Counted from the stretch's first letter, positions 1 through 11,041 are shown. The stretch is DNA of 64,000 nt from Paenibacillus sp. FSL R5-0345 (GCF_000758585.1 NZ_CP009281.1:4154001-4218000), one strand, 5' to 3'. Notes: generated by a model not told the origin, from the letters alone. Made by a program: numbers and translations.

Positions 1-148
1 GAAGGAAACTTTCGAATGAAACATCAGAACGTTTGAAATTTGGCGTATCTTCGTTAGCCACGTTATTTGCTAGAACATTTTGTCGTTTATAGGCAGCATC
101 AATGCCTCCCTGCAATCGTTGAAAACTGACACTATTCAGCAATCCCAA
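1..148 (-). CDS. flgB: Flagellar basal-body rod protein FlgB, N-terminal part
   Basis: This is the first 49 codons of FlgB, a proximal rod component of the flagellar basal body; the rest lies beyond the left edge. The translation opens LGLLNSVSFQRLQGGIDAA and contains the rod/hook N-terminal signature around RQNVLANNVANEDTPNFK, typical of the family. A TTG start at 146-148 is chosen because an AAAGGAGG ribosome site sits about 7 bases upstream and no ATG fits. It marks the start of a flagellar operon running leftward, downstream of hslVU as in Bacillus subtilis, but without an intervening codY. Confidence 0.9.
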   Translation of the reverse strand, partial: MGLLNSVSFQRLQGGIDAAYKRQNVLANNVANEDTPNFKRSDVSFESFL

Positions 149-348
149 GATAATTCCTCCTTTCAAAGCTATCATAATGAAATGAATTCCACAACTTTCC
201 TCAAAAAACCTGCTTGATTTCGACAAATAAAGTATAAAAGTCCTCTATTTATCAGCTTTCACGTCGAACCTTGTCGCAAAGTATAACTTATTAGTATTTT
301 CACATACATTGATTTTCATTTAATTTGTATATTATTACAATAAGAAAT

Positions 349-379
349 AAGCCCTATCTTTTAAAAAAAGACAGGGCTT
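349..379 (-). terminator. Intrinsic terminator after hslU
   Basis: An inverted repeat AAGCCCT...AGGGCTT, extended by an A/T stem with one mismatch, lies 150 bases beyond the hslU stop and is followed on the minus strand by a T-rich stretch. It probably ends the dprA-topA-trmFO-hslVU transcript. The rest of the 378-base gap 149-526 is AT-rich and holds no gene I can support; a flgB promoter is expected there but no box is convincing. Confidence 0.7.
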
Positions 380-526
380 TAAGCACTTTATTGCTATTTT
401 ATTCCTTTTTTCATTCAATAATATCTTTTTAATTGCATATTTTTACATTTATTTCCCTATAACTGACACTATATTGTAATTTTCTAATTCCTTATGCCCA
501 AATTCCAATGAATAAATTTTGTCGCT

Positions 527-1927
527 TTAGAGAATATACTGACTTAAATCACGATCCTGTGCAATACTTGCCAATTTCTCACGCACATACTCAGGTGTAA
601 TTACCATTGTGTCCAAAGTCAACTCTGGTGCTTCAAACGATAAATCCTCTAATAACTTCTCCAAAATGGTATGAAGTCGCCGAGCACCTATGTTCTCCAT
701 ATTTTGGTTCACTGAAGCCGCTATTTTGGCGATTTCATAAATAGCATCCTTCTGGAACTCCACTTCAATGTCCTCAGTCTTTAACAAATTAACATATTGT
801 TTTGTCAAAGCATTCTCTGGCTCTGTTAAAATGGATACAAAATCCTCCAGCGTCAGACTGCTCAGTTCTACGCGGATCGGAAAACGACCCTGAAGCTCAG
901 GAATCAAATCAGAAGGTTTAGCAACATGAAATGCCCCGGCAGCCATGAAGAGCACATAATCCGTCTTTACAGGACCGTATTTTGTCATGATTGTAGAACC
1001 CTCTACAATTGGAAGAATATCTCTTTGCACACCCTCACGTGATACATCGGGACCGGAACCCTTGCCTTGACTTGCAACCTTATCAATCTCATCGATAAAA
1101 ATAATACCCGATTGTTCAGCGCGTGTCACAGATTCCTGAATAACATCGTCCATATCAATCAGTTTGGTCGCTTCATCCTGAATCAGTACTTTACGAGCCT
1201 CACGGATAGGAAGCTTGCGCTTCTTCGTCCGCTTCGGAAGTAAACTACCAAACATTTCTTGCATATTCATCCCCATCTGGTCGTTCCCTTGCCCTGCAAA
1301 CATATCCAGCATAGATGGCGCTGTATCCTCAACGTCTATTTCAATGATATCGTCTTCCAATTGACCAGCTAGCAGCTTAAATCTAACCCCGCGACGGCGT
1401 TCACTTAAGCTTCCATCCGGTTCGGAATCTTCTTTAGAATCCTCTTGCGAAGAGTTCCCGCCAAAAATCATCTCAAAAGGATTCTTCTGAGATTTATTTT
1501 TTGAAGACGAAGGCACTAAAATAGAGACAATCCGCTCGTTAGCCAGTTCTTCTGCACGGTCCTTGACCTTTTCCGTACGTTCTAGCTTCACCATACGAAT
1601 AGAGGTCTCTACCAGATCACGTACCATAGACTCCACATCTCGCCCTACATAACCCACCTCTGTGAATTTGGTTGCCTCCACCTTGATGAACGGAGCATTA
1701 ACAAGCTTAGCAAGACGCCGGGCAATCTCGGTTTTCCCTACACCAGTAGGTCCGATCATCAAGATGTTCTTAGGAACAACTTCATCACGCAGTTCCTCAG
1801 CGAGTAGACTGCGCCGATAACGATTACGAAGCGCGACAGCTACCGATTTCTTAGCTTGTTTCTGACCTACAATATATTTATCCAATTCGGCTACAATTTG
1901 ACGGGGTGTTAGCGATTGATTCACCAT
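527..1927 (-). CDS. hslU: ATP-dependent protease ATPase subunit HslU (ClpY)
   Basis: HslU is the AAA+ unfoldase that feeds substrates into the HslV peptidase in the cytoplasm. The 466-residue length is normal. The N-terminal block [17 protein letters not shown] is diagnostic, Walker A GPTGVGKT is at 59-66, and a Walker B of the form IIFIDEID lies near residue 275. A charged, variable I-domain occupies about 110-240. The C-terminal end DLSQYIL is the type of tail that docks into HslV. The gene starts 33 bases after hslV in the same operon. In B. subtilis codY follows; here only a terminator and flgB follow. Confidence 0.95.
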   Translation of the reverse strand: MVNQSLTPRQIVAELDKYIVGQKQAKKSVAVALRNRYRRSLLAEELRDEVVPKNILMIGPTGVGKTEIARRLAKLVNAPFIKVEATKFTEVGYVGRDVESMVRDLVETSIRMVKLERTEKVKDRAEELANERIVSILVPSSSKNKSQKNPFEMIFGGNSSQEDSKEDSEPDGSLSERRRGVRFKLLAGQLEDDIIEIDVEDTAPSMLDMFAGQGNDQMGMNMQEMFGSLLPKRTKKRKLPIREARKVLIQDEATKLIDMDDVIQESVTRAEQSGIIFIDEIDKVASQGKGSGPDVSREGVQRDILPIVEGSTIMTKYGPVKTDYVLFMAAGAFHVAKPSDLIPELQGRFPIRVELSSLTLEDFVSILTEPENALTKQYVNLLKTEDIEVEFQKDAIYEIAKIAASVNQNMENIGARRLHTILEKLLEDLSFEAPELTLDTMVITPEYVREKLASIAQDRDLSQYIL

Positions 1928-1960
1928 CGTGAATTCCTCCTTGTCTCTATGGCACTGAGC

Positions 1961-2503
1961 CTATAATTGCTCAACAATAATATTGGAGTTAGTGTACACA
2001 CATATTTCAGATGCAATCTGAAGAGCCTCTCGAGCTATATCCGCAGCAGCAAGTGCTGGAGCATGACGTTTAAGCGCACGACCGGAAGCAAGTGCAAAAT
2101 TACCACCTGAACCAATAGCAAGCACATCATCATCCGGCTCGATAATTTCACCGTTTCCGGAGATCAATAGCATGCCTTCCTTGTCCATAACAATCATCAA
2201 TGCCTCAAGTTTTCGAAGAATACGATCTTGACGCCAGTCTTTCGCTAATTCTACGGCTGCGCGCTGCAGGTTTCCATGATGCTCCTCCAGCTTGCCTTCA
2301 AATTTTTCGAACAAGGTGATCGCATCCGCCACAGAACCTGCAAACCCCGCTATTACTTGTCCCCGGTATAAGCGACGAACTTTTCTAGCCGTCGTCTTCA
2401 TAATTACACTCTCTCCGAATGTAACCTGACCATCACCTGCTATAGCTGCCTGTCCGTTATGTCTTACAGCACAAATTGTAGTCGCATGAAAGCTGGGTAC
2501 CAT
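1961..2503 (-). CDS. hslV: ATP-dependent protease peptidase subunit HslV (ClpQ)
   Basis: HslV is the N-terminal-nucleophile peptidase of the HslUV complex. The 180-residue product has the core [20 protein letters not shown], a [18 protein letters not shown] motif in its last third, and ends in the usual ICVYTNSNI block. An ATG at 2503 is chosen: TAAGGAGGT lies 11 bases upstream, and longer reading has no family similarity. The mature protein needs a free N-terminal Thr or Ser. Here the family Thr is residue 8 after MVPSFHA, so Met removal would expose Val rather than a nucleophile (see findings). It lies 16 bases after trmFO. Confidence 0.93.
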   Translation of the reverse strand: MVPSFHATTICAVRHNGQAAIAGDGQVTFGESVIMKTTARKVRRLYRGQVIAGFAGSVADAITLFEKFEGKLEEHHGNLQRAAVELAKDWRQDRILRKLEALMIVMDKEGMLLISGNGEIIEPDDDVLAIGSGGNFALASGRALKRHAPALAAADIAREALQIASEICVYTNSNIIVEQL

Positions 2504-2519
2504 GATTGTAGTTACCTCC

Positions 2520-3884
2520 TTAAGATGATGGACTTTCGTTATCGACAGCCTCCGGCTCAGTATAAGCGATGCCCGTACGATTAGCATACTCGGCAAGACT
2601 GTCAAGTGCACGATGCGCTAGCATCTCATTCTTTTCTTTTTTATTACGGATTTTCTTCTCTACCTTCGGCAAAAGGCCAAAATTGGCATTCATAGGCTGA
2701 AAATGCTCCGGATCAGCAGAAGTGATATAAGCAGGCATACTGCCAAGCACCGTGTCCTGAGGGAAGATCAGTCCTTCTTGACCGAGTGCGGCTCTAGTAG
2801 CATTAATGCCGGCAATCAAGCCTGAGGCCGCTGATTCTACATAACCTTCTACACCTGTCATCTGTCCAGCAAAGTACAGCCTTTCCTTGCCCTTCATTTG
2901 ATAAGTAGGATGCAAGAGTTTAGGGGAATTAATAAAGGTATTTCTATGCATTACGCCATACCGAACGTACTCAGCGTTCTCAAGACCCGGAATCAGCGAG
3001 AATACACGCTTCTGTTCGCCCCATTTCAAATGCGTTTGAAAGCCAACAAGATTGTAAAGCGTTCCAGCAGCGTTATCCTGGCGAAGCTGAACTACCGCAT
3101 ATGGAAGCTTACCTGTGTGCGGATTAATAAGTCCTACAGGTTTCATAGGTCCAAATAATGCTGTTTGCTTACCGCGCTTCATCATGATTTCAATAGGCAT
3201 ACAGCCCTCGAAGTATATCTCTTTCTCAAAATCCTTGAGCGCTGCCGTCTCCGCAGAAATCAACGCATCATAAAACACGTCAAACTCCTCTTCAGTCATT
3301 GGACAGTTCAGATATGCCGCTTCTCCTTTGTCATAACGGGAAGCCAGATATACTTTATTCATATCAATACTGTCTTTCTCAACAATCGGTGCAGCAGCAT
3401 CATAAAAATAGAAATACTCTTCACCTAACAGTCCCTTAATTTCTGCAGATAAAGCGGGTGAGGTAAGCGGACCTGTTGCAATAACAACAATCCCTTCCTC
3501 CGGTATATGCGTAAGTTCTTCATTTATGACTTCCACGAGCGGATGATTATGCAATGTACTCGTAATTTCTCCCGAAAAACCGTCCCTATCTACGGCAAGT
3601 GCGCCGCCAGCAGGTACAGCGTGGCGATCAGCTGCACCTAATACAAGGGAATTCAAACGTCGCATTTCTTCCTTTAATACACCTACCGCATTGCCTAGAC
3701 CATTTGCACGCAAAGAGTTACTGCACACTAGCTCTGCGAATTGATTCGTGTGGTGTGCCGGTGTCTTCACCACTGGTCTCATTTCATACAATCTTACCGG
3801 TACGCCTTGAGAAGCTATTTGCCAGGCCGCTTCACTTCCTGCTAGACCTGCTCCAATTACTGTTACCTTTGCTGTATCTGTCAC
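2520..3884 (-). CDS. trmFO: tRNA m5U54 methyltransferase TrmFO (folate/FAD dependent)
   Basis: TrmFO makes 5-methyluridine at position 54 of tRNAs using methylenetetrahydrofolate and FADH2. The 454-residue length fits the family. The N-terminal FAD-binding motif [16 protein letters not shown] lies at about 9-24, followed by LYEMRP and the family block [28 protein letters not shown] motif is seen near residue 330. It sits between topA and hslV with gaps of 26 and 16 bases, so it is probably co-transcribed. In B. subtilis xerC (codV) separates trmFO from hslV; here it is absent. Confidence 0.94.
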   Translation of the reverse strand: MTDTAKVTVIGAGLAGSEAAWQIASQGVPVRLYEMRPVVKTPAHHTNQFAELVCSNSLRANGLGNAVGVLKEEMRRLNSLVLGAADRHAVPAGGALAVDRDGFSGEITSTLHNHPLVEVINEELTHIPEEGIVVIATGPLTSPALSAEIKGLLGEEYFYFYDAAAPIVEKDSIDMNKVYLASRYDKGEAAYLNCPMTEEEFDVFYDALISAETAALKDFEKEIYFEGCMPIEIMMKRGKQTALFGPMKPVGLINPHTGKLPYAVVQLRQDNAAGTLYNLVGFQTHLKWGEQKRVFSLIPGLENAEYVRYGVMHRNTFINSPKLLHPTYQMKGKERLYFAGQMTGVEGYVESAASGLIAGINATRAALGQEGLIFPQDTVLGSMPAYITSADPEHFQPMNANFGLLPKVEKKIRNKKEKNEMLAHRALDSLAEYANRTGIAYTEPEAVDNESPSS

Positions 3885-3910
3885 TGTCTTCTTTCCTCCT
3901 GTGGAGACTA

Positions 3911-6010
3911 TTATTCTGCTAACTCTTCTTCGTTGTCTAAAACTGCCTCTGTATGATCACAAGACGTACATTGCAGCTTGGTGCCTTGCTTATTGCGTTT
4001 CTCAATCATCCAAGCCCCGCAAGATGGACATGGCTTAGTGGAAGGTCTATCCCAAGAGACGAAATCACAGCCGGGATATTGATCGCAGCCATAGAAGACA
4101 CGTCCTTTTTTGCTACGACGCTCTACAACTTTACCTTCATGACACTTAGGACAAGTTACACCGATATCTTTGATGATCGGCTTCGTATTCCGGCAATCTG
4201 GAAAGCCAGAGCATGCTAGAAATTTCCCGAAACGCCCTAATTTATATACTAGTGGTTTACCACATTTCTCGCAGATCTCATCAGAGACTTCATCTTCAAT
4301 CTCAATTTCTTTCATCTCTTCTTCGGCAAACACTAAGCGCTTCTCGAAAGACTCATAGAATTCGGAAAGAACCTTTACCCAATCTTCTGATCCTTCTTCC
4401 ACATGGTCAAGATCCCCTTCCATATTCGCCGTAAACTCTACGTTCAATATTTCCGGAAAAAATTGTTCCATCTGCTCGATGACTAGTTCTCCAAGCTCTG
4501 TAGGCATGAATTTTTTCTCTTCAATAGCTACATAACCACGCTTCTGAATAGTTTCAAGTGTTGGTGCATACGTACTTGGGCGTCCTATTCCTAATTCCTC
4601 AAGAGTCTTTACAAGCCTTGCTTCTGTATAACGCGGCGGCGGCTGTGTAAAATGCTGCTTCGGCTCGATCTCTTGCTTATTTAAAGCATCTCCCGCTTGA
4701 AGAGGCGGTAAATACTTATCTTCATCTGTAGTCCCATCATCGTTGCCTTCCACATAAACCTTCATGAACCCTGGGAATGAAACCTTCGAACCTACGGCTC
4801 TGAATGTTGCCGTACCCGCTTCTATATCAACTGAGAGTGTATCAAGAAGAGCTGAAGCCATTTGACTGGATACGAACCGCTCCCAAACCAGCTTGTAAAG
4901 ACGGAATTGATCGCGGCTCAAGAACTCTTTAACCATCTCAGGTTCACGAAGTGCTGAAGTTGGTCGAATCGCTTCATGCGCTTCTTGGGCTCCAGCTGCT
5001 TTCTTTGAATACTGGCGCGGCGCCTCTGGTAAGAACTTTTCACCATATTTAGCAGTAATCAGCTCTTTAGCTTCATCCTGTGCTGTGACAGATAAGCGAG
5101 TCGAGTCCGTACGCATATAAGTGATCAAACCTACGGTTCCCTCTTTGCCTAGTTCCACACCTTCGTATAGTTGCTGGGCAACAGACATTGTCTTAGCTGC
5201 TCGGAATCCAAGCTTACGTGCGGCTTCTTGTTGAAGGGAACTTGTTGTAAAAGGAGCCGAAGGATGCCGTTGTCTTTCCTTCTCTTTCACATTACTCACC
5301 TTAAAAGCTGCGTTCTTGATTGCCTCAAGGACCTCTTGAACATCGCTCTCTTGATTAAGTTCTTTCTTCACACCGTTCAGCTTATGAAACTTAGCTTCAA
5401 AGACGGAATCTCGAATCCCTAGCTTTGCCGTAATGCTCCAATATTCAGTAGGCACAAAAGCGGAGATTTCATTCTCACGATCCATTATGATCTTTACAGC
5501 TACTGATTGAACACGTCCAGCCGATAACCCTTTTTTGACTTTCTTCCATAATAGGGGGCTAATCTTGTAACCTACCAGCCGATCCAGTATACGTCTTGCT
5601 TGCTGCGCATTCACAAGATCCATGTTTATCTTGCGTGGCGTCTTAAAAGCATCCTTCACCGCTTGTTTGGTGATCTCATTAAATACAACTCGACATTCCT
5701 GTGTTTGATCCAAATTTAGTGCATGCGCCAAGTGCCAGGCGATCGCTTCCCCTTCGCGGTCAGGGTCAGCTGCGAGATATACTTTTTTCACTTTTTTACT
5801 GGCGTCTTTCAATTCCTTCAATATAGAACCTTTACCACGAATAGTAATATATTTAGGATTAAAATTATTCTCCACTTCGACACCCGTTTGGCTCTTCGGT
5901 AGATCTCTGATGTGTCCCATAGATGCCTTCACAATATACTTACTACCTAGATATTTGCCAATTGTCTTCGCTTTTGCGGGCGATTCGACAATTACTAATG
6001 CATCTGCCAT
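3911..6010 (-). CDS. topA: DNA topoisomerase I (type IA)
   Basis: TopA relaxes negative supercoils by transient cleavage of one strand. The 699-residue protein begins with the Toprim domain ([19 protein letters not shown], and an [16 protein letters not shown] motif near residue 83). The active-site tyrosine lies in a [13 protein letters not shown] motif near residue 305. Three C-terminal zinc-ribbon repeats of the CxxC...C(x)nC type follow (about residues 580-690), which bind single-stranded DNA. Length and architecture are normal for Firmicutes. It lies 36 bases after dprA and 26 bases before trmFO in one operon. Confidence 0.97.
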   Translation of the reverse strand: MADALVIVESPAKAKTIGKYLGSKYIVKASMGHIRDLPKSQTGVEVENNFNPKYITIRGKGSILKELKDASKKVKKVYLAADPDREGEAIAWHLAHALNLDQTQECRVVFNEITKQAVKDAFKTPRKINMDLVNAQQARRILDRLVGYKISPLLWKKVKKGLSAGRVQSVAVKIIMDRENEISAFVPTEYWSITAKLGIRDSVFEAKFHKLNGVKKELNQESDVQEVLEAIKNAAFKVSNVKEKERQRHPSAPFTTSSLQQEAARKLGFRAAKTMSVAQQLYEGVELGKEGTVGLITYMRTDSTRLSVTAQDEAKELITAKYGEKFLPEAPRQYSKKAAGAQEAHEAIRPTSALREPEMVKEFLSRDQFRLYKLVWERFVSSQMASALLDTLSVDIEAGTATFRAVGSKVSFPGFMKVYVEGNDDGTTDEDKYLPPLQAGDALNKQEIEPKQHFTQPPPRYTEARLVKTLEELGIGRPSTYAPTLETIQKRGYVAIEEKKFMPTELGELVIEQMEQFFPEILNVEFTANMEGDLDHVEEGSEDWVKVLSEFYESFEKRLVFAEEEMKEIEIEDEVSDEICEKCGKPLVYKLGRFGKFLACSGFPDCRNTKPIIKDIGVTCPKCHEGKVVERRSKKGRVFYGCDQYPGCDFVSWDRPSTKPCPSCGAWMIEKRNKQGTKLQCTSCDHTEAVLDNEEELAE

Positions 6011-6046
6011 AGACTCTTCCTCCTCGTTAACACTCGTACCTCTATA

Positions 6047-7165
6047 TTAAATTACCTTATAAATAGCTCCTGGTAATTGTACTACCGCTTTTTTTATGAT
6101 TAAAGATAACAGAACTGAATGCAAATGTCCAAAATCCCATCCAGTCTTCACAAGCAGATCGTCCAAAATAAAGGGGCCTTGATGCAGTATATGGTATAGG
6201 TGTGACTCCTCATTTGTCAATTTCTTTTCAATTAATAAGTCATCAATCACCTGTTTTGGGGGACAGCTTTCATCCGCTTTTAAACGGTTTATCGGGAGAT
6301 AAGAAGTATATTCTTCTAAAATATCTAATGCACTGGTTACCAGTTTTGCCCCCTGTTTAATTAGATCAAGAGCACCTCTACTTTTAGGAGATGTTATCGG
6401 TCCAGGGACAGCAAAAACATCACGTCCTGCTTCCAAGGCAGCATCAGCGGTAATGAGTGACCCACTTCTACTATCCGCCTCTACAACTACTGTCCCGTAT
6501 GTGAGACCTGCAATAATACGATTGCGCTGCGGAAATAACCCAGGATGACTTTTGGTTCCAAGGGGATACTCTGTGATCACTAGCCCATCACGGGAAATCA
6601 ATCGCTCAAGCTCCTTATTCTCGGGAGGGTAGACCCGATCAAGTCCTGTAGCTACTACCGCTATAGTGCCTCCACCGCGTCTTAGTGCAGCTTCATGACA
6701 CACACTATCAATCCCCCTAGCTAATCCGCTAACCACTGTTAGACCAGCTGTACAAAGCTCTTCCGCGAGGATCTCCCCTACCTTCCGTCCATAAGCTGTT
6801 GGCACACGAGTACCGACCATCGCCACACTGGGTGTCGATAACAGTTCCAAACACCCACGATAATAAAGAATCCATGGCGGCTGAACTGTCTCCTTCAATA
6901 AATTTGGATAGCCTGAATCAAAAACCGTAACCATGTTCACAGCACTTTCTTTCATTAGTAAGCGGCGGTTTGCTATCCACTCCAATGTGTATATGGAAGC
7001 AAGATGAATCGACATTTTCTCGGTCAGCCCAATCTTTTCCCAGTCTTCTGCGCTACAAGAAAATGCTTTTTCTGACAAAAGCCCGGCTCTGCGAATCTTG
7101 TCGATTGTTTTCCAGCCAATACCTTCCACTTCATTAAAGCCGAATAGTAGTTCCCGTTCTTCCAT
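6047..7165 (-). CDS. dprA: DNA-processing protein DprA (Smf)
   Basis: DprA protects incoming single-stranded DNA and loads RecA during natural transformation. The 372-residue product has an N-terminal helical SAM-like region, the family Rossmann-fold signature MVGTRVPTAYGRKVG, then GLTVVSGLARGIDSVCHEAA, and a C-terminal winged-helix segment from about residue 300. It is the first gene of the leftward operon dprA-topA-trmFO-hslV-hslU, separated from sucCD by a terminator. With comM nearby it keeps the usual grouping of transformation-linked genes in this chromosomal block. Confidence 0.94.
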   Translation of the reverse strand: MEERELLFGFNEVEGIGWKTIDKIRRAGLLSEKAFSCSAEDWEKIGLTEKMSIHLASIYTLEWIANRRLLMKESAVNMVTVFDSGYPNLLKETVQPPWILYYRGCLELLSTPSVAMVGTRVPTAYGRKVGEILAEELCTAGLTVVSGLARGIDSVCHEAALRRGGGTIAVVATGLDRVYPPENKELERLISRDGLVITEYPLGTKSHPGLFPQRNRIIAGLTYGTVVVEADSRSGSLITADAALEAGRDVFAVPGPITSPKSRGALDLIKQGAKLVTSALDILEEYTSYLPINRLKADESCPPKQVIDDLLIEKKLTNEESHLYHILHQGPFILDDLLVKTGWDFGHLHSVLLSLIIKKAVVQLPGAIYKVI

Positions 7166-7278
7166 ATCATTTTTCGCTCCTTAACATGGAAGGCCTAGCC
7201 TTCCCTATTTTGTGTTACACATTCTGAAAACGCAAGCATTTCTTTAAATTCTTTAAATTTCTATTTAAAATAAAAAAA

Positions 7279-7315
7279 GCAACCTTTCATCCCTGGATAG
7301 GAACAAAAGGTTGCT
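7279..7315 (-). terminator. Intrinsic terminator after sucD
   Basis: On the minus strand AGCAACCTTT pairs with AAAGGTTGCT across a 17-base loop and is followed by a run of seven T. It lies 70 bases beyond the sucD stop and ends the sucCD transcript before dprA. Confidence 0.9.
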
Positions 7316-7386
7316 TACCTCTTAAATTAATTATACACGAAATAACCTCACTACGTGGAGTGATTTACATGTCATAACGTCAATCA

Positions 7387-8316
7387 TTAGTGCGATGTAA
7401 AAGCATTGAGAATACCGCGTTCTTCTAGCACACTTACGAGCGTTGAGCCCATTTCAGCAGGTGTAGGGGCTACCTTAATTCCGCAAGCTTCCAGTACGGC
7501 AATTTTTTCACTAGCCGTACCTTTACCTCCAGAAATGATAGCGCCAGCATGCCCCATGCGTTTGCCTGGAGGAGCAGTTGCTCCTCCAATGAAACCTACA
7601 ACCGGTTTGGTCATATGTTCACGAATCCACTCTGCCGCTTCTTCCTCTGCAGTACCACCGATCTCTCCGATCATGATAACTGCCTTTGTACCCGGATCCT
7701 CATTAAACAGCTTCAAAATATCAATAAACTCAGAGCCTTTAACCGGGTCCCCGCCAATACCTACAGCAGAAGATTGCCCAATTCCACGTGTGGTTAGCTG
7801 ATGAACAGCCTCATAGGTTAGCGTTCCGCTACGTGAGACTACTCCAACATAACCAGGCATATGAATATAACCAGGCATGATTCCAATCTTACACTCTCCA
7901 GGAGTGATAACACCCGGACAGTTTGGACCGATCAGCACTGTAGAACGGCCTTCCATATAACGTGAGACTTTTACCATATCAAGTACGGGAATTCCTTCGG
8001 TAATACAAATAACCAAATCCAGCTCTGCATCAACTGCCTCCATGATGGAGTCTGCTGCGAATGCTGGTGGTACATAAATTACACTAGCAGTTGCTCCAGT
8101 AGCTGCCTTAGCGGCTGCAACAGTATCAAATACCGGAAGACTAACTTCACTGCCATTTTCAAGGGTGATATTAACTGTCGTTCCACCTTTGCCCGGCGTT
8201 ACTCCTCCAACCATTTGTGTCCCATAATCCAGCGCACCCTTAGTATGGAACAAGCCCGTTGCTCCCGTAATACCTTGCGTGATAACTTTCGTATTTTTAT
8301 CTACAAGAATGCTCAT
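7387..8316 (-). CDS. sucD: Succinyl-CoA ligase subunit alpha
   Basis: SucD with SucC interconverts succinyl-CoA and succinate with nucleoside triphosphate formation in the TCA cycle. The 309-residue protein has the CoA-binding N-terminal Rossmann domain ([20 protein letters not shown] at about 15-34), the family block [21 protein letters not shown], and the phosphohistidine motif [14 protein letters not shown] near residue 250. It follows sucC by 62 bases and is last in the operon, ending at a strong terminator. Confidence 0.96.
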   Translation of the reverse strand: MSILVDKNTKVITQGITGATGLFHTKGALDYGTQMVGGVTPGKGGTTVNITLENGSEVSLPVFDTVAAAKAATGATASVIYVPPAFAADSIMEAVDAELDLVICITEGIPVLDMVKVSRYMEGRSTVLIGPNCPGVITPGECKIGIMPGYIHMPGYVGVVSRSGTLTYEAVHQLTTRGIGQSSAVGIGGDPVKGSEFIDILKLFNEDPGTKAVIMIGEIGGTAEEEAAEWIREHMTKPVVGFIGGATAPPGKRMGHAGAIISGGKGTASEKIAVLEACGIKVAPTPAEMGSTLVSVLEERGILNAFTSH

Positions 8317-8378
8317 GCCTTAAGTCACATCCCTACTTATATTGTCAAATACGATAACTGGCTCCTACTTCCAAGCCA

Positions 8379-9539
8379 TTATTGCACAAGAGATACAATC
8401 TTACGGGCACCGTCCGCCATAGAATCAGCAGCTACAATGTTAAGTCCCGATCCAGCCAAAATTTGCTTGCCCAATCCAACATTTGTTCCTTCTAGACGCA
8501 CAACAAGCGGTTTGGTCAATCCCAATTGACTGGCCGCTTCCACAACACCGTTAGCAATAACATCACAGCGCATAATACCGCCGAATATGTTAACGAAAAT
8601 TCCATTTACCTTTTCATCCGATAGAATGATTTTAAAAGCTTCAGTAACTTTCTCGGTTGTTGCACCGCCCCCTACATCGAGGAAGTTAGCGGGTTCGCCT
8701 CCGTAATATTTAATAATATCCATCGTTGCCATCGCTAGGCCTGCACCGTTCACCATACAACCAATATTGCCATCAAGCGCAATATAGCTTAGGTCATACT
8801 TCGAGGCTTCGATTTCTTTCAAATCTTCTTCATCTAGATCCCGAAGCTCTTGAATATCCTTGTGGCGGAACAAAGCATTGGGATCAAAATTTAACTTAGC
8901 GTCTAGAGCCATCACATTACCATCCGCAGTAACTACCAATGGGTTAATTTCGGCAATAGAGCAATCTTTATCCACAAAAGCTAGATATAGCGCTTGCATA
9001 AACTTTACAGTCTTGCCTACCAATTCATTCGGAATAGAGATGCTGTAAGCTAGCTTACGAGCTTGGAAAGTCTGCAAACCTACTGCCGGATCAATGATTT
9101 CTTTAAAAATCTTCTCCGGATGTGTTGCTGCAACCTCTTCAATCTCTGTGCCTCCTTCTTCAGAAGCCATCATGACCACTCGACCCGTTCCTCGATCAAC
9201 AACGATACCGATGTAATACTCTTTAACAATTTGACAGCCCTCTTCTATGAGAAGCCGCTTTACTACCTTACCCTCCGGACCAGTCTGGTGAGTAACCAAG
9301 GTCTTGCCTAGAATCTCGGTTGCGTAAGTACGCACTTCATCGATATTCTTAGCAACCTTTACGCCTCCAGCTTTACCGCGTCCACCTGCGTGAATCTGAG
9401 CTTTGACTACAACAACCGGTGTACTCAGTGACTCTGCGGCTTCTACCGCTTCCTCCACTGTATAAGCTACTTTTCCATTCGGTACGGCCACACCGTACTT
9501 CTTAAGCACTTCTTTTCCCTGATACTCGTGGATATTCAT
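8379..9539 (-). CDS. sucC: Succinyl-CoA ligase subunit beta
   Basis: SucC is the nucleotide-binding beta subunit of succinyl-CoA ligase. The 386-residue length is normal. The N-terminal ATP-grasp domain opens [17 protein letters not shown], and the C-terminal part carries the [17 protein letters not shown] and [14 protein letters not shown] motifs that form the subunit interface and phosphohistidine pocket. It is first in the sucC-sucD operon. A candidate CcpA operator lies about 255-270 bases upstream of the start codon. Confidence 0.96.
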   Translation of the reverse strand: MNIHEYQGKEVLKKYGVAVPNGKVAYTVEEAVEAAESLSTPVVVVKAQIHAGGRGKAGGVKVAKNIDEVRTYATEILGKTLVTHQTGPEGKVVKRLLIEEGCQIVKEYYIGIVVDRGTGRVVMMASEEGGTEIEEVAATHPEKIFKEIIDPAVGLQTFQARKLAYSISIPNELVGKTVKFMQALYLAFVDKDCSIAEINPLVVTADGNVMALDAKLNFDPNALFRHKDIQELRDLDEEDLKEIEASKYDLSYIALDGNIGCMVNGAGLAMATMDIIKYYGGEPANFLDVGGGATTEKVTEAFKIILSDEKVNGIFVNIFGGIMRCDVIANGVVEAASQLGLTKPLVVRLEGTNVGLGKQILAGSGLNIVAADSMADGARKIVSLVQ

Positions 9540-9793
9540 AGCGGTAGCCTCCTAAAGTAGCGTGGTGACCTAACAGGCAGCCTGTTGTCATCTCGCCTTC
9601 CGTTTTGATTGCCGCGGGGTTAGGGATAGGCTCATGCTAAACATGCAGCACTATTCCGGAACCAGCAGAAACTGTTCTACCACTCCTATAAGAATGGCCT
9701 TGTTTCTGTGAGAGACATTGAGTAAATCTATAAGACTAAGCTTATACTTACCTATATGCCATATAAAGGAACCCAGAATAGTGTAACATGTTT

Positions 9794-9807
9794 TTAAAAC
9801 GCTTTCC
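9794..9807 (-). promoter_or_regulatory. Candidate CcpA (cre) site upstream of sucCD
   Basis: The minus strand reads GGAAAGCGTTTTAA, close to the CcpA operator consensus with its central CG and flanking AAAG/TTTT. This would give glucose repression of sucCD, as is known for TCA genes in bacilli; that is inference. The surrounding gap 9540-9890 (351 bases) has no gene. It also holds a perfect hairpin AATGCGA/TCGCATT at about 9857-9875, just past ohrR, without a T run. Confidence 0.45.
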
Positions 9808-9890
9808 TTAAATATATTCATGATTTGTACACATTTTTTCGCTTGGTTTCATGCCGGAATGCGAACGATCGCATTGACTGCGGAAGACAC

Positions 9891-10379
9891 TTACTTTTTA
9901 CTAACTTGAGTATTCGCCTCATGAACACGGTTCAGCAAGCTTTTGAACTGTTCAAGTAGCTCTAAAGTCTCAACATTGGACATCGTTGTTTCTTCCATCA
10001 TTTTACCTGGAATGCAAGCCGCATTACTTTGAAGAGCCCAGCCCTGTTCCGTTAGTGATATCAGAACTTTTCGCTCATCTTGTGTCGAACGCTCACGCAC
10101 GATTAAACCTGCAGCCTGCAGACGTTTCAAAAGAGGCGTCAGCGTACCCGAATCCAAAAATAGCGCCTCACCGATTTCCTTAACTGTACATTGCTGCCGT
10201 TCCCATAATACAAGCATTACTAGATATTGCGAGTATGTTAAACCGATCTTATCCAAATAAGGTTGATACAGCTTTGTCATCTCACGAGAGCAAGCATAAA
10301 TGGTAAAACAAAGTTGATTCTCAATCAGCAGCTCAGGTGTGGTCGTCATCTTTTGCGTATCTTCTTCATTCATTTTCAT
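9891..10379 (-). CDS. ohrR: Organic hydroperoxide sensor OhrR, MarR family
   Basis: OhrR is a dimeric winged-helix repressor that releases the ohr promoter when a reactive cysteine is oxidised by organic peroxides. The 162-residue product matches the Bacillus OhrR pattern: ENQLCFTIYACSREMTKLYQ at about 20-39 holds the sensing cysteine (C24) with a second cysteine at C30. The recognition region contains LFLDSGTLTPLLKRL, and the wing ERSTQDERKVLISLT. It is divergent from ohr, the normal arrangement. The pair is inserted between sucC and comM relative to B. subtilis gene order. Confidence 0.93.
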   Translation of the reverse strand: MKMNEEDTQKMTTTPELLIENQLCFTIYACSREMTKLYQPYLDKIGLTYSQYLVMLVLWERQQCTVKEIGEALFLDSGTLTPLLKRLQAAGLIVRERSTQDERKVLISLTEQGWALQSNAACIPGKMMEETTMSNVETLELLEQFKSLLNRVHEANTQVSKK

Positions 10380-10454
10380 ATCTTATTCACCTGCCTTATT
10401 CCTTTATTTTATCATAATTCACTCATAACATCATGTTAATAGCGAAAAATCAAT

Positions 10455-10500
10455 TTGACTTTTATATTAATTGTGTTAAATTATATTGTACACAAACTAA
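10455..10500 (+). promoter_or_regulatory. ohr promoter with probable OhrR operator
   Basis: TTGACT at 10455-10460 and TAAATT at 10477-10482 are spaced by 16 bases and point toward ohr. The spacer and the bases after it (TTAATTGTGTTAAATTATAT, then TGTACACAA) carry interleaved AATTG/TGTACA half-sites of the kind OhrR binds in B. subtilis. The assignment is by position and resemblance only. Confidence 0.55.
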
Positions 10501-10522
10501 TATGGAATTGGAGAGATACAAT

Positions 10523-10951
10523 ATGATGACTATTCAGCAAAAAATGTATGAAACAACTGTTAAAGCCGTAGGAGGAAGAAACGGTTATATCGAATCAGAA
10601 AGCCCTAAGCTCAATCTTACAATCAGTACACCACGCGAAATGGGAGGTGCCGGCGGTGAAGGTACAAACCCTGAACAACTATTTGCAGCGGGATATTCTG
10701 CTTGTTTCGATAGCGCTCTAAACATGGTTGCTCGACTCGGAAAGGTGAAAATTGAAGGTAGTGAAGTAACAGCTACGGTCAGCTTCGGTAAAGTTGAAGA
10801 TGGAGGTTTCGGCATCGCAGTTAAGCTTGATGTGCTGGTTAAAGGTGTTGACAGAGAAACTGCAACTTCTCTAGTAGAAGCTGCTCATGGCGCGTGCCCT
10901 TACTCCCGCGCAACTCGTGGCAATATCGCTGTTGAATTGAATGTACTGTAA
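10523..10951 (+). CDS. ohr: Organic hydroperoxide resistance protein Ohr (OsmC family)
   Basis: Ohr is a thiol peroxidase that reduces organic hydroperoxides using two cysteines and lipoylated or other dithiol partners. The chosen ATG at 10523 has GGAGAG 7 bases upstream; longer reading is not family-like. The 142-residue product has the first catalytic cysteine in AAGYSACFDSAL (about residue 61) and the second in GACPYSRATRGN (about 125), plus the conserved R near residue 19. It is divergent from ohrR and followed by a terminator. Confidence 0.95.
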   Translation: MMTIQQKMYETTVKAVGGRNGYIESESPKLNLTISTPREMGGAGGEGTNPEQLFAAGYSACFDSALNMVARLGKVKIEGSEVTATVSFGKVEDGGFGIAVKLDVLVKGVDRETATSLVEAAHGACPYSRATRGNIAVELNVL

Positions 10952-10997
10952 GCAGCTATAAAAACATCCTTGGGCGGAATTGTTGGCCCAAAATACC

Positions 10998-11040
10998 AGA
11001 GCAGCCATTCGCCATTATCGGGAATCGCTGCTCTATTTTA
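10998..11040 (+). terminator. Terminator between ohr and comM
   Basis: AGAGCAGC pairs with GCTGCTCT across an imperfect inner stem, followed on the plus strand by ATTTTATTTATT. It ends ohr transcription and abuts the 3' end of the convergent comM gene. Confidence 0.75.
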
Positions 11041-11041
11041 T

